Below the pieces are notes generated by a model. That model was not told where the DNA came from. It searched no databases and saw only the letters and a list, made by a program, of their open reading frames with translations. DNA of 64,000 nucleotides from Aquarana catesbeiana (lineage: Eukaryota; Chordata; Amphibia; Anura; Ranidae), in assembly GCF_042186555.1 (NCBI RefSeq), contig NC_133330.1, forward strand, positions 165,108,567 through 165,172,566, in the 5' to 3' direction. How positions within the stretch are numbered: the first letter of the stretch is position 1; each line of letters opens with the position of its first letter. This document shows, in pieces, positions 22,851 through 33,883 of the stretch. Made by a program: the position numbers and the translations under genes.

Positions 22851-23416
22851 TAGTGGGCACGGCGCGGAGTAGACCAAGAGATGGGCTTAATATAGGTATA
22901 TGGGTAATTGGAACCCTTGATGGCAATGAGTGCTACAGTGAGGTGGTTTTGATATGTAGATTCTTAGCCAAACAAATAGTCTAGATGGGCACATGTTAAA
23001 CATTGGGGGAGGGTGGGGGGGGTGGATTTGGGAACAGGTCATTTTCTGTACAACACCGGCTAAGTCAGTAGACGACGGGCATGGGGAGCCCATAAGTTTG
23101 CTTTTATATACCCTTTTTTTCTTATTCTTCTCTGTTTCTCTTTTTCTTTTTACTCGTTCCTTTTCTCTCCAAACTGGCTCAGAAAAAGATAAGCTTTACC
23201 TGATATCGGGCCTTAGGAGATCGGAGAATTAAGGGATTTGTGGGTAAAGTTATGTAATAAAGTCTTTTTATTGTGATGGCATAAAAGGAAATGAGGAAAA
23301 GCATAATCCACTATGATGTGAACCTGAGAAGGCGACAGTTAATGAACATCGAGCTGATTTAGCCCTCTAATCATTGTTCTCTGAAGTGGGAAAAAAAAAA
23401 AAAAACACATTAGATT

Positions 23417-23633
23417 TCAGCTGACTAAAATGATTTTATTCAACTAAAATGTACTGGAGATTTTAGTAAACTAAAATATGACTAAAACTAAAACAATTGC
23501 AGATGACTAAAATGGGACTAAAATGGCATTTTAGTCAAGACTATGACTAAAATAATCGCAGATGACTGAAATGGGACTAAAAATAAACTGGCATGTTAGT
23601 CAAAAGACTATGAATAAAAGTAAGAACACATAA
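23417..23633. repeat. GACTAAAAT-rich repeat, right piece
   Basis: Multiple copies of GACTAAAATGGGACTAAAAT-like units and CATTTTAGTCAA lie between L1-A and L1-B. The block is probably the remaining end of the element that starts at 15305. Confidence 0.5.
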
Positions 23634-24722
23634 AGGGGGGGGGGGGGGAGCATGTCCGGATGTGAGCGGCGGCGGACGTGTTGGAGAGGAGCTCCAGGCA
23701 TCCTGAAAACAATCCTTAGCCATCCGTGCCTTTAACAACAAAAAACAGCAAAAAAAACCTGCCTGTAGGTTTCTCCTACACCATCTGCTGCTCTCTGTCC
23801 CTATATTGCAAGGATCGGGCCTGTGATTTCTCAGGGAACCACCGATCCTTCACGACCCCGGCTGACGTCATCTCCCTGAATTGCATCTGGCTGGAGGGAG
23901 CTGTTCCTGGCCTGGTGGAGAGGTAGAGGACCCCCTCATCATCCAGATTACCCCCCTGGGTGCCTGGCGGAGCCCGATGATCCGTGGGGCCATTGTAATC
24001 GCCCGTCGTGGCCCTGGCCCAGTGAAGCCTCCAGCCCACCGCACTTTCCTACGCCAGCGGAGGAGCACCGCCTGGCCCGATTTAGGATCGGGAGCGTGGA
24101 CACTGCTGTGCTCACACCCCACCATCCCTCCACCATCCTGCTGAAAAAAGGCTCAGTCAGCTAGTAGAGACTGCCTATGTGGGCTGACTGAGGAGACCTG
24201 GGGCCTACCATCCTTATCACCCCTCTGCCTTCATCCCGGCTCCCTGGGCCTCTCCTGCATAGTGCCCTCGGCTGGCCCTCCTCACTGGGTTGTCACCATC
24301 TGCAATTTTCACGGGAGGCTGCTGGCGACTACTGCCCACCTCTCCGGGCTGCGATTTTCGGGGACCTGCGGCCTACCTCTAGTACCCTCCTGACCGCTAC
24401 TCTGGGCCCTGAGTACTGCCCTCTGTGGAGACCAGGATCCTGAGGCCTGTGCTGCATCGCTGCCCTGGTGAGTACCCCTGTGGTGACCACTATATCAGTG
24501 ATTGACTGGCTGTGTTGTGTGGCTATGAAGGGCCCCCTCTCTCTCCTATCTTTTTGCTGACTATATCTCTGCTCCATACTGTCAGCCCCTTGCCCCCAGA
24601 TTCATGGGCCCTAAGCACCGGCCCAAAAACTCATCCACACCAGGCCCCCAGCTCCTGCACCAACTACACAGCCTGACTCTTCTCTCAAAGGGAGGCCGCA
24701 GGTCCTGCTGACCGAATTAGCC

Positions 24723-25391
24723 ATGGAGCCTGAGGCTTCCCTAAGTGCGGCTCTCCCTGCCCCACCCTCCCAGGAAAGCACTGCAGTGATCCTGGCTGCC
24801 ATTGAACAAAGCAAAACCTCCATGCTGGTGAGAATAGACCACCTGGCTGAAGAATGTAATCTCATTAGAAACGACCTGGATAAGATCAGGGGTAGGCTGA
24901 CTGAATCAGAAACCAGAATTTCTGCCACTGAAGATCTTACAGCTACACACTCCAATACCACAGCGGACTTGCAGCGCACAGTACAATTGCTTGTCGCTAA
25001 AGCCGATGATGCAGAAAACAGGGCGAGACGCAAAAATGTTCGAGTCCTGGGTCTCCCGGAGTGGGAGGAGGGTGACCGACCAGCAGAGTTCGCGGAAGAA
25101 TTCTTCAAAAAATTGCTGGACCTTGTGGATATCTCCCCGATCTATGTCGTTGAGCGTGCCCACAGTGTACCCATGGGACACATTATACCTGGTGCGAATC
25201 CGCGACCCTTTTTGGTTCGCTTCCTCAACTTCAGGGACCGCGATAGGATCCTTTTAGCGGCTCACAAACATCCTTCACTCCCGTACGGCAACCCATCAGT
25301 CCTATTGTTTCCCGATTTCTTAGCCGACCTGCAGCGCAAGAGGAAGTCCTTCAACGACGTCCGTAAGCGCCTACGCGAAAAGGACATTTAA
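24723..25391 (+). CDS. L1-B ORF1 protein, open but probably N-truncated
   Basis: 222 open codons with the complete L1 ORF1p plan: a coiled coil (about residues 40-100), the RRM opening ENRARRKNVRVLGLPEW (about 103-119), VVERAHSVP (about 152-160, the conserved xxERxHRxP motif), RPFLVRFLNFRDRDRIL and a C-terminal domain with VLLFPDFLADLQRKRKSF. In cells the protein would bind L1 RNA. A possible earlier ATG at 24604 (MGPKHRPKNSS) is in another frame and reaches a stop, so the true N-terminus may be lost by a frameshift. No stop interrupts the core. Confidence 0.85.
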   Translation: MEPEASLSAALPAPPSQESTAVILAAIEQSKTSMLVRIDHLAEECNLIRNDLDKIRGRLTESETRISATEDLTATHSNTTADLQRTVQLLVAKADDAENRARRKNVRVLGLPEWEEGDRPAEFAEEFFKKLLDLVDISPIYVVERAHSVPMGHIIPGANPRPFLVRFLNFRDRDRILLAAHKHPSLPYGNPSVLLFPDFLADLQRKRKSFNDVRKRLREKDI

Positions 25392-26287
25392 ATACAGCAT
25401 GTTGTATCCCAGCCGTCTCCGGGTCCCTCACAATGGCTCAGTTAGGTTCTTCGACTCTCTGGCTGATGCAGATAACTGGCTAAATGGCCTGAGGTGAGCA
25501 CCAGATGTTATCTCTCACTACAAGTTGCTCCCCGACAGTTTTCATAAAGATTCTATCTCCCTTTCGGATCCGGGCCCGAGGGGGTTGTTTGTCCAGTCAT
25601 CACTCTGTTGTATAGCCCCTTGGGTCTTATCACCTAAAGTTGTTGCTAGTTGACTCCTGAGCCCCCCACGCAGGACTTGCCTGTTATTTTGGGTGGGAGA
25701 CCAATCTAACCCCTGGAGCTGGTATGTTTAATATACCTCAGACTGCGATTTTTCTCTTGTTAGAGCCATTGATCACTGGAGATCCTTCTAGTTCAGGACT
25801 GGACATGCAGTTCTTCTACATTCTTCTACCCCGGAGCTACCTTGTTGGACACAACTCACTGAAGTATCTAACCCCCCCCCACGGTTTTCCTTTACGCCAA
25901 TTGAAGAGGCATCAGCGGCACTGAATTGCCGCACTTTGGAACTTTTCACAGAAGTCTGAAGTTCTAAGAGTTTTGAGTTCAGGTTTTGGGTATCAAACTG
26001 ACCATAGTTCTGGTTTTCTTTTTTTTTTTTTTTCTCCTCTGTTAGGGGTACTTCATGGTCAGTAGGGAGTTTACAGGTTGTTTTTTTTCTCTGGTGTTGT
26101 GTTTTTTTTTTTTTTTTTTGTACGCTCTATATCCACTGTCTGATGCTTATACATCATGTGTTCTGTCAATGCTCACCATGCCCAGTGTCAAATTTGTTTT
26201 CCTCTTTGCATTCTTCTTCGGTAACATGGGGGTCGATCCCTCGCATGTAGGTATCATTATGCTGTATCATAAATTGTTATTGCCTTC

Positions 26288-29200
26288 ATGGAGTTAAAAT
26301 TGATAACATGGAATGTACGGGGTCTTAATGACAAGGTAAATAGGGCATTAATGTTTAAATACCTAAATGGTCACAGACCCCATATCTTGTTCCTGCAGGA
26401 GACCCATCTCTTGGGGAATAAGATCCTGGCGCTATGTAGACCCTGGGTACGGCAATCATTTCATGCAACGTACTCCAGTTATGCCAGGGGAGTGGTCATC
26501 TTGTTGAACAAATCCCTTGCATATAAGGTCCTACATTTACAAACTGATCAGGAGGGCTGATTCATAATCCTCTTGCTGGAGATCAGAGCAGTGGTCTATG
26601 CTTTAGTAAATGTATATATTCCTCCTCCTTTCAACCAACGGGTCCTTTACAAGTTATATGAGCATTTAGCTACATTACAATTCTCCTCCAGACTATGCAT
26701 AGCTGGAGACTTTTTAATTCCATTTTGGACCTGTCCCTGGACTCGTCCAACCCAAAAAGGGTGTTTTCACCGGACCTACTTCAATGGGCACAAATACTTA
26801 ATTACACTGAGATCTGGAGATGGAAGCACCAAACCACTAGGGCTTACTCCTTTCACATAAATCGGACTCCAGGATCGACCTGGTCTTTGGCAACACCTGT
26901 GCCCTGGCGGTGAGGGGGGGTCTCATACTTACCTGCGGGCCTCTCTGTTCATGCGCCCCTAGAGGTCACCTTGGGGTTGTCTGACACCAGGAATCAAGAC
27001 TGTTGGCGTTTAGCACCCAAATGGCTGCAGGACTCGAGGGTGGGGGAGGAAGTCTCTCCTAAACTACAACAATACTGGGAGATCAATGAGGACTCGACCT
27101 CAGCACAGGTAGTCTGGGGGACGCATTTAAGGCCAACACCAGGGTCTGTTCTGAAATGTCCTGTCAAGTCCAGGCACTTGAGGAGGGAGAGGCTAAGGCA
27201 GCAGAGGCTTTTTCTGACTCTCCCGACTCTGGATCACTTCAGCCAGCTAGCTGAAGCAAGAAGAGCATGGTCTCTACATCTTGCCTCGGACACACATCTG
27301 GATTTAAACTCTGGTGGGGAGCATCTTTGAGTCCGGAGACAAAAATGGCAAACTCCTAGCGAATTTAGTAGCGGACTCTAAAATGCAGACAGTGGTGTCA
27401 GAAATCTGTGGTTCGGATGGTCAGGTTTTACATTCCCTGCACCTACCCACTCTTTCGCAGGAGGATCTCGAATTTTTAGACAAAGATTTTACCACTGAGG
27501 ACCAGATGGCCTATCTGGTGAGTGGTACAGAATGTATGCCTCGTTAATTGCACCAAAACTGTTGAAAGTCTTCTCTGAAAGTAAAAGACAGATGTCCTTG
27601 CCCCCCTCTATGTACCAGGCACACCTAGTCCTCATCCACTTTCCGCTGTCACTGGCTCTATTTGCCTTGGTGATGGAACCACTTGTGTCGGCCCTAAGAC
27701 AGGCGGATGGGGTTGGGGGCATACAGGTGGGATCCATACATGAGAAAGTTGCTTTTATATGCAGATGATCTCATTCTTTTCTTGAATGACCCTGCTCAAT
27801 CCCTCCGAAAGACACTGACCATTCTTTCAAATTTCACTAGTTGCTCGGGATCCAAGGTAAACTGGGATAAATCCCAAATTTTACCGATAGATAAAGCCGC
27901 AAAGGACATTGCAGACCCCTTATTATGGACAGACAAAATTTAAATATCTAGGCATTCACATCTCCACATCTACCTCTGACTATTATACCCTTAACTTAGA
28001 ACCACTGATACAAATGACGAGGACAAGATTGAAGGCTTGGGCACAACTCCCCCCTCTCTTTAATCGGGAGGATTAATTCAAGATGAAGCTCCTGCCTGCC
28101 TTTCTCTATGCTCTCAGACACACCCCTGTCTGGATCCCCAAAAAAGTATTTCGCCTGATAAACACCATTTTATTATCTTTCCTCCGGGGAACAGGTTAGC
28201 CAAGATTTAGGCTGACAGTGCTACAGAGACCTTGGGGAGAGGGAGGCCTGGCTTGCCCTGACCTCCATTCCTATTTCGTGGCGGCTCTGTTATCCCACGC
28301 CCACAACTGGCTGGTCTCTGAGTCCAACGCAGCAGTGGCTCTGGAAGCAGCACATCTGGGGTCATATGAGACGCTACGGAACCTACTTTACTGGGGTGCC
28401 AGGGCTCCCTTCCCTCTTACAACGGCAATGAGAGCGGTCATACGGGCGTGGTCGGTGGCAAATTCCATGCGCCCCATACCTTCTGGACATATATCCCCGC
28501 ATAGCCCTCTTTGGTTTAACCTGCAATTGTCGGAATTCGAGTCCTTTCCGGACCCTAGTGTATGGGCAAGCAAGGGCATCAAATCTATAAATCAGATCTG
28601 TTTTGAAGGCCGACTACAGACCTTTGACAGGTTGAAACAACAATATGATTTAACCAACTCACACTTGTTTAGATTCCTGCAGCTTAGACACGCCTTTAAC
28701 ACTCAGTTTGATAATGCTCAAGTGGCCTTTTACACATCGAATCTGGAGACTGTTCAGGGACGAAGCTCTACCTAAGCCCTTATCCACCATATATAAAGCA
28801 TTACTCCCTAACATACACATGGAACTAGAAAACCTTAAGGCAAAGTGGGTGGTCGATTTCCCTACACTAGACACAGAAGATTGGGAAGAAATGTGGGAGT
28901 GTCCCTTTTCACAGCTAGTATCAGCTAGAGATAAATTGGTGCAATTTAAAATAGTACATAAGGTATATTACACGCCCATGCATCTGCACAAAATTTATCC
29001 ATCTATTCCTGCCTCCTGCTGGAGAGGCAACTCATCCTCAGCGGACTTTGTTCACATTTTTTGGAGCTGTCCTCAGATTGAAATTTTTTGGGTTGAGCTA
29101 ACCAATTTTATTTTGACTGTCACCACTGTTCCTGTACCACTGTCTGTAGAGGTATGTCTGTTGGGACTTGTGGAACCCCTGGCCCCACGCCGGGCAATCA

Positions 29201-29426
29201 GAACCCTGCTAGGATTATTACTTTACTATGCCCGTAAGTCGGTAGCACTCAGATGGAAGGCCTCATCCGCACCCTCATTAAATTTTTGGAAGGGATTAGT
29301 GAATGCGGCTCTACCACTATACAAGGCTACCTACTTGTCATGCGGTTGTGCCAAAAAACTCCACAAAATATGGGATATTTGGACGGATTCCCTGTCCACT
29401 AATGCAGACTCGATGGACAATTAGTA
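26288..29426 (+). pseudogene. L1-B ORF2, reverse transcriptase core deleted
   Basis: The endonuclease begins MELKLITWNVRGLNDKVNRA and contains FLQETHL, ending at TGA near 26558; later pieces shift frame. At about 27640 the sequence passes from MYQAHLVLI directly to LALFALVMEPL, so the RT segment that should hold SYRPISLL, the first catalytic Asp and the QGCPLSP box is missing. LLLYADDLILFL (about 27750) keeps an intact YADD. The C-terminal part with SADFVHIFWSCP (near 29040) is open from 28708 to 29424. The protein cannot be active. Confidence 0.85.
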
Positions 29427-29806
29427 ACGTCCTACTAAGTACTGTGGTTGATCCAAGTGGCATCTCCGATCTCATAAATACCCCTGGGTTGCTCGGTCAA
29501 TAGTCATGGGGGGGATTGCGAATGGGTAACTATAATGTACACTTTATTTCATAAGCAACTAAAGTAAGCTTTATAGGGTATATGTAGAATCGGATTGATT
29601 TGGATATTCTACACAGGTGGTTGAGCGTGCAGTGGTTTAGGTAGTATTTAATATATGGTGTGTGTGTGTGTGTGTGTGGTTTTTTTTTTTTTTTTTCCTT
29701 AGTTTGTAGTTGTAGTGACTGAGCCTGGGTATGCCCAATAGGCTCTGTATTGTTTTGTTTACACTTTGAAATTACAATAAAAATAACTTAAAAAAAAAAA
29801 AAACAA

Positions 29807-31922
29807 AACATGTAAAGAGGAGATTATCTTCTAAAAAGGTAGGACTTTGAAGGATATGAGGCTGTCACTGAGGTGAGTACACAATCAAGGTAGTTATAAA
29901 ATTTTTATTGTGCAAACATTATTAAAATTCCATAAAGATAGAAAAAAACATATCAAAAAGTGCAAACAATAGCACAAAGCTAGAGTTGAGTTGATATTGA
30001 TACTTGTTTTCAGCAAGAATAGCTTGAGTTCATTGAAACAGTACTCCAACGTGTTTCGCAGAGTAGTGTCTTTGCTTCTTCAGGGAAACTCAGTATATGT
30101 CTAGTCATTGTTAGATGAAAGAAAAACACCATTACAATCATAGCAATCTATAGATTGTGTGTGGGTTTTTTTTTCGTTAAACACAATGTTGCATAAAAAT
30201 ATATTTGTAGTCAGAGTCTTCACTTGGAAATGCGATACCCTAACTACCACGGCCTGAGGTGTGCCTTGGCCTAGCTGGTGAGTATGCATGAAAGAGGGCA
30301 AAAAGACACAAATATAGGTGTAATAAGAAAGCTTGATGATGGGTAGTAACAATCCCTCTAGTAGAGTAGCGCTTGCCTGGAGTGCTACAGTATATGTATC
30401 CGGTATGACAGGAGGAAAACCACTGTCCCATAACTTAATGATAAGAAGGGACTCCCTATTGAAACCTGTGAAGGTGCCCAGAACCCAAATAAACGTCTTG
30501 TGAATGATTGAATTAAGCCTGATGCCTGAAAAAACCCAGACATAAGAACGGACGGTTTGTAGTGGGAGGATACGTGGGAGAAAGGGAGCAAGGGCTGGCC
30601 CGAGGAGCGACATAATGGCCAAGAAGATCGAACACTTCAGACCCCTGCAACCTCCTACTTAACTGGTGTCCGTTTTTGAAGTGCTGGATACCTGATGGAT
30701 GTGTTTGGAGTTGATGGATAAGGCCAATGCGCTATGGCAATATGCATCGTTGAACATGGAGAAACCATACCAAGCATACAGAAAACTTGTCCCACGTGAT
30801 TTGATCGGGTCGTGCTTCTGCTTGTAACCTGACAACCAACTCCTGAACAGGGGAAGTAGGGCCAGACTCTACCCTGGGGAATTAGTTTTGTGGCATAACT
30901 CAGCATACCCAAAGTGACTGTAAGCACCACTTGTTGAAACAGGCTGAGGATCGGACAAAAAAATTAATGGTCTGACGTACCTGAGCGGTTCCCCAGGCAA
31001 CCTCGCAATCAAAATATTGGAGCCTAGAGTGGAACCCAGAAAAAGATGATATACGGCCCGGACCTACCACTTTGTGGGCCATCAAGAGGACGTTGGTTCA
31101 GCACACACCCTGAGAGGGACTGCAGATCCTTGGGCGGTAACCAGGGATTCCACGCAAAAGGAAATTAACCAAATAAATTAAACCCCTGACCCCCCCCCCT
31201 GCAGGTACCCAAGAACCAATGGAGTACTGGCAAAGGTTTCGAAGCAAGGACTGCTTTTGACCCAAAGGTAAGCCCAATGGTGAAACGACATCTGCACCAT
31301 TACCTTGCCCTCCCAACGGGCATGTCTGATGGAAGTATCTTCAAGCATTGGTGATATCAGCTTGGATAGCCAATACCCCCCCCCCCCCCCCCAACTGTAG
31401 CAAGTGCTGAATCGTGAAATCCCTGGACGAGTACTTTGATTAAAATGTTTCCGCAGGAAAGAGGGCAGACAAAAAGTAACAAACAAAATTGGAAACTTGC
31501 CATTGGACACCCCGGTGGGCCGACCCACCACCTACAGAACGAAGGTGAAGAACAAGACCAAGTCCCCCTTGGAAATTACTGCTTCCAGTAACTTGATCAG
31601 CAACGAAAGTATGACTGTCTGCTGAAACCAAGATACTACACACGAAAGACTCAGATGAGATAGTGATGAGGCCCACGTGCAGGTCTGAAAATACTTCCAG
31701 CAGGGGCTGGAGACTGGATGGGAGATTCCCACAGCCCCTGACTAGGAACATTACTTGGCTCAGACATATTGAACCAGAAGGCTTGATAAAGACCGGAGGA
31801 CTAAGGGGATGCTGACTTGCCTGCAGGAATGTAGGAAGAGCAGGAGCTGGGGGTGTGCTGACACCCGCCTCTGACCACGCAAGCTTTGTTCACCTCCATC
31901 CTGTCTAGCAACCATAACAGGT
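29807..31922. other. Unassigned block with a repeat 3' end on the minus strand
   Basis: The 29,880-30,100 part looks like the reverse of a retroelement end: TTTTTATTGTGCAAACATT and a hammerhead-like motif (30041-30092). From 30,100 to 31,922 no protein family is recognised, although minus-strand open stretches occur (for example 30101-30622, 173 codons). A C run lies at 31376-31392. The block continues at 35015 after the palindromic insertion B. Confidence 0.4.
30041..30092 (-). ncRNA. Hammerhead-ribozyme-like motif, degenerate
   Basis: Read on the minus strand the order is CTGAAGA, a short GCA/TGC helix with a long loop, GAAAC, ACGTT. These are the invariant CUGANGA and GAAA boxes in the right order, with one extra A before stem II. 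Flanking helix I pairing is weak. Such motifs are known in Penelope-like retroelements; activity is not implied. Confidence 0.35.
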
Positions 31923-32970
31923 CATGGAGAGCATATTAAGTGTATATATAAAAAAGGGGGTAATGGCGCTCCCTAAGGCTAGTTCTGGCTGATGAGAAAA
32001 AAATGTGAAGAAAACAATGATGAGAAAAAATGACTAAATTATAAAGACGGCACCCTGGCTCCAGGCCAGGTTGCCCCCCGAAGTAAAAGATACCTGACAG
32101 TGGTATGCAAGCGACACTCCCTATGGGGAATGTACATCAAAGGTGAGTTTACATACATTCAATGTGTATGAAACCATAATAATGTTATTGTATAAACGTA
32201 CACCCACTTAAGTGGTGAATATTAATAATCCTGTGACTAATATATATCAAAATATCAACAATTACAATAAGCATATAAGTGACCATAGCGTGTCAGTGAA
32301 CAGACATTTTGAATTAATTTTAAATCTTGATCTATTTTGTAAAGTGTTTTTATCATTGCATGATTAGTAGGCAGTCCATAGTTGTGAAAAAATCTTCACC
32401 GTGGTGAAAAATAAATAAAAAATATAAAATGAAAATAGACATTAAGCTCAAACACGTGACTTGAGTGCATTCAACGTCTTGGTGACTTGGTGCTCCCCCT
32501 CAAGGATCCCCACTCACCAGATCCATTCACCCCAAAGGGGTAATTCGCATGCAAATGTGACCTCTACGATCTCCTCGTCAGCGTAAAGGATGGGTTCACG
32601 AGGTGGTCCTCAGCATACACAGAAGCATGGAACTTTGTTACTCATGTGAAAAAAAGGAATGGTGGACTCCCATAGTGTAGTACATTAAAAATAAAATTTA
32701 TTCCAACAAAAATAAAGTTGATTCCAACAAAAAATAATCGTTTTTCCCTAGATAAAAGTCTCCAATAAAAATACCACAGACCAGCACAGCTGGCTATGGT
32801 ATTGCAGCAGCAAACAATGTGTTACAGCAAGCATATATCCAGAGCACCGCTAAGTGGACTAGATATACCTATCCATAAACCGCTCAAGTGGATTGGGAAC
32901 GCTCGTACCGCTAGGTGGAGGTAACCTGGACGTTTGCGCTCCACCTGCGTTCCAGCGGCCTAATTTTGCG

Positions 32971-33060
32971 GAAGTGACGTAGCGTGCGTGGCGCCGTCGT
33001 GCGCGTTTCGTCATAGACGTCCTCAGCGACGGTACCCGCACGCCACGCACCACGTCACTT
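32971..33060 (-). ncRNA. Hammerhead-like fold, left arm copy
   Basis: This is the minus-strand counterpart of the right-arm motif: CTGAGGA, stem GTC-TAT-GAC, GAAAC, with long flanking helix I (GTGCGTGGCG with CGCCACGCAC). After GAAAC it reads GCGCA where the right arm has GCGTA, so the U that should precede the cleavage-site base is replaced by C. If the fold is a ribozyme, this copy should not cleave. Confidence 0.45.
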
Positions 33061-33796
33061 ATTAGGGAAGCAGCCATGTCGGTGCCGCCCCTCACACACA
33101 GATGCGCCTATCGTAATAGTGTATAGGAGGGATTACAAAGCTTAGTGCACGCCTCTCATTTACAGAACTGTATGCAATGATGGTTAAACTTAGATGGCTA
33201 ATATGCATTGTTCTAATAGGTGTGCGGCATCCAGTATTATGGCTGCTTTCCTACAGAGAGGTCACTAACGGGGCATGTCAGACAATTTACACAATATTAA
33301 GTATGAAATGAAGGGAGTTAAATAGTATCCTCTAGTGGTACGGTTTTATCAACATATCCTCAGATTCTAAGTGTGTAACAAATATTTGTTATAGCCATCA
33401 TGCCCTTGGATTCTGATTTACTTTAGATTAAGTGTGATGTACATGTCTGCTTCCCCTTAGGAGCTGGAGGATATGTTCACACACTTAGAATCTGAGGATA
33501 TGTTGATAAAACCGTACCACTAGAGGATACTATTTAACTCCCTTCATTTCATACTTAATATTGTGTAAATTGTCTGACATGCCCCGTTAGTGACCTCTCT
33601 GTAGGAAACCAGCCATAATACTGGATGCCGCACACCTATTAGAACAATGCATATTAGCCATCTAAGTTTAACCATCATTGCATACAGTTCTGTAAATGAG
33701 AGGCGTGCACTAAGCTTTGTAATCCCTCCTATACACTATTACGATAGGCGCATCTGTGTGTGAGGGGCGGCACCGACATGGCTGCTTCCCTAATAA

Positions 33797-33883
33797 GTGA
33801 CGTGGTGCGTGGCGTGCGGGTATCGTCGCTGAGGACGTCTATGACGAAACGCGTACGACGGCGCCACGCACGCTACGTCACTT
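33797..33883 (+). ncRNA. Hammerhead-ribozyme-like fold, right arm copy
   Basis: CTGAGGA at 33829-33835 and GAAAC at 33846-33850 are separated by a 3-bp stem (GTC/GAC) with loop TAT and one extra C. GCGTA follows (33851-33855), giving a two-base-pair stem III and a GUA cleavage triplet. Stem I is formed by CGTCG with CGACG and extended by GTGCGTGGCG (33805-33814) with CGCCACGCAC (33862-33871), plus GTGACGT with ACGTCAC. This is type I hammerhead topology with a minimal stem III, as described for Penelope-like elements. The single bulged C is the main departure. Confidence 0.5.

Larger units (their letters stand above)
16258..23405 (+). mobile_element. L1/Tx1-like LINE, near full length (L1-A)
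   Basis: A 7.1-kb non-LTR retrotransposon with a 5' UTR (16258-17332), ORF1, ORF2, a 3' UTR and a poly(A) tail at 23391-23405. It is flanked by a target duplication: CACATTAGATT occurs at 16247-16257 and again directly after the A tail at 23406-23416. The internal gap 18405-19113 holds G-rich non-coding sequence. Frameshifts, stops and a damaged YADD box show that it is dead. Confidence 0.9.
23634..29806 (+). mobile_element. L1/Tx1-like LINE (L1-B)
   Basis: A 6.2-kb element starting with a G run and GAGCATGTCCGGATGTGAGC, with a 5' UTR of about 1 kb, ORF1, ORF2, a GT microsatellite (29662-29679), AATAAAAAT and an A-rich tail ending near 29806. The flanks ACACATAAAG (23624-23633) and AAACATGTAAAG (after the tail) are similar but not identical, so the target duplication is only tentative. 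It lies 12 bases after the repeat that follows L1-A, in the same orientation, but is a different subfamily. Confidence 0.85.

Noticed and set aside
30101..30622. 173-codon minus frame as a possible gene
   Set aside because: No start context, domain or splice support, and adjacent to repeat ends; kept only as an unassigned block.
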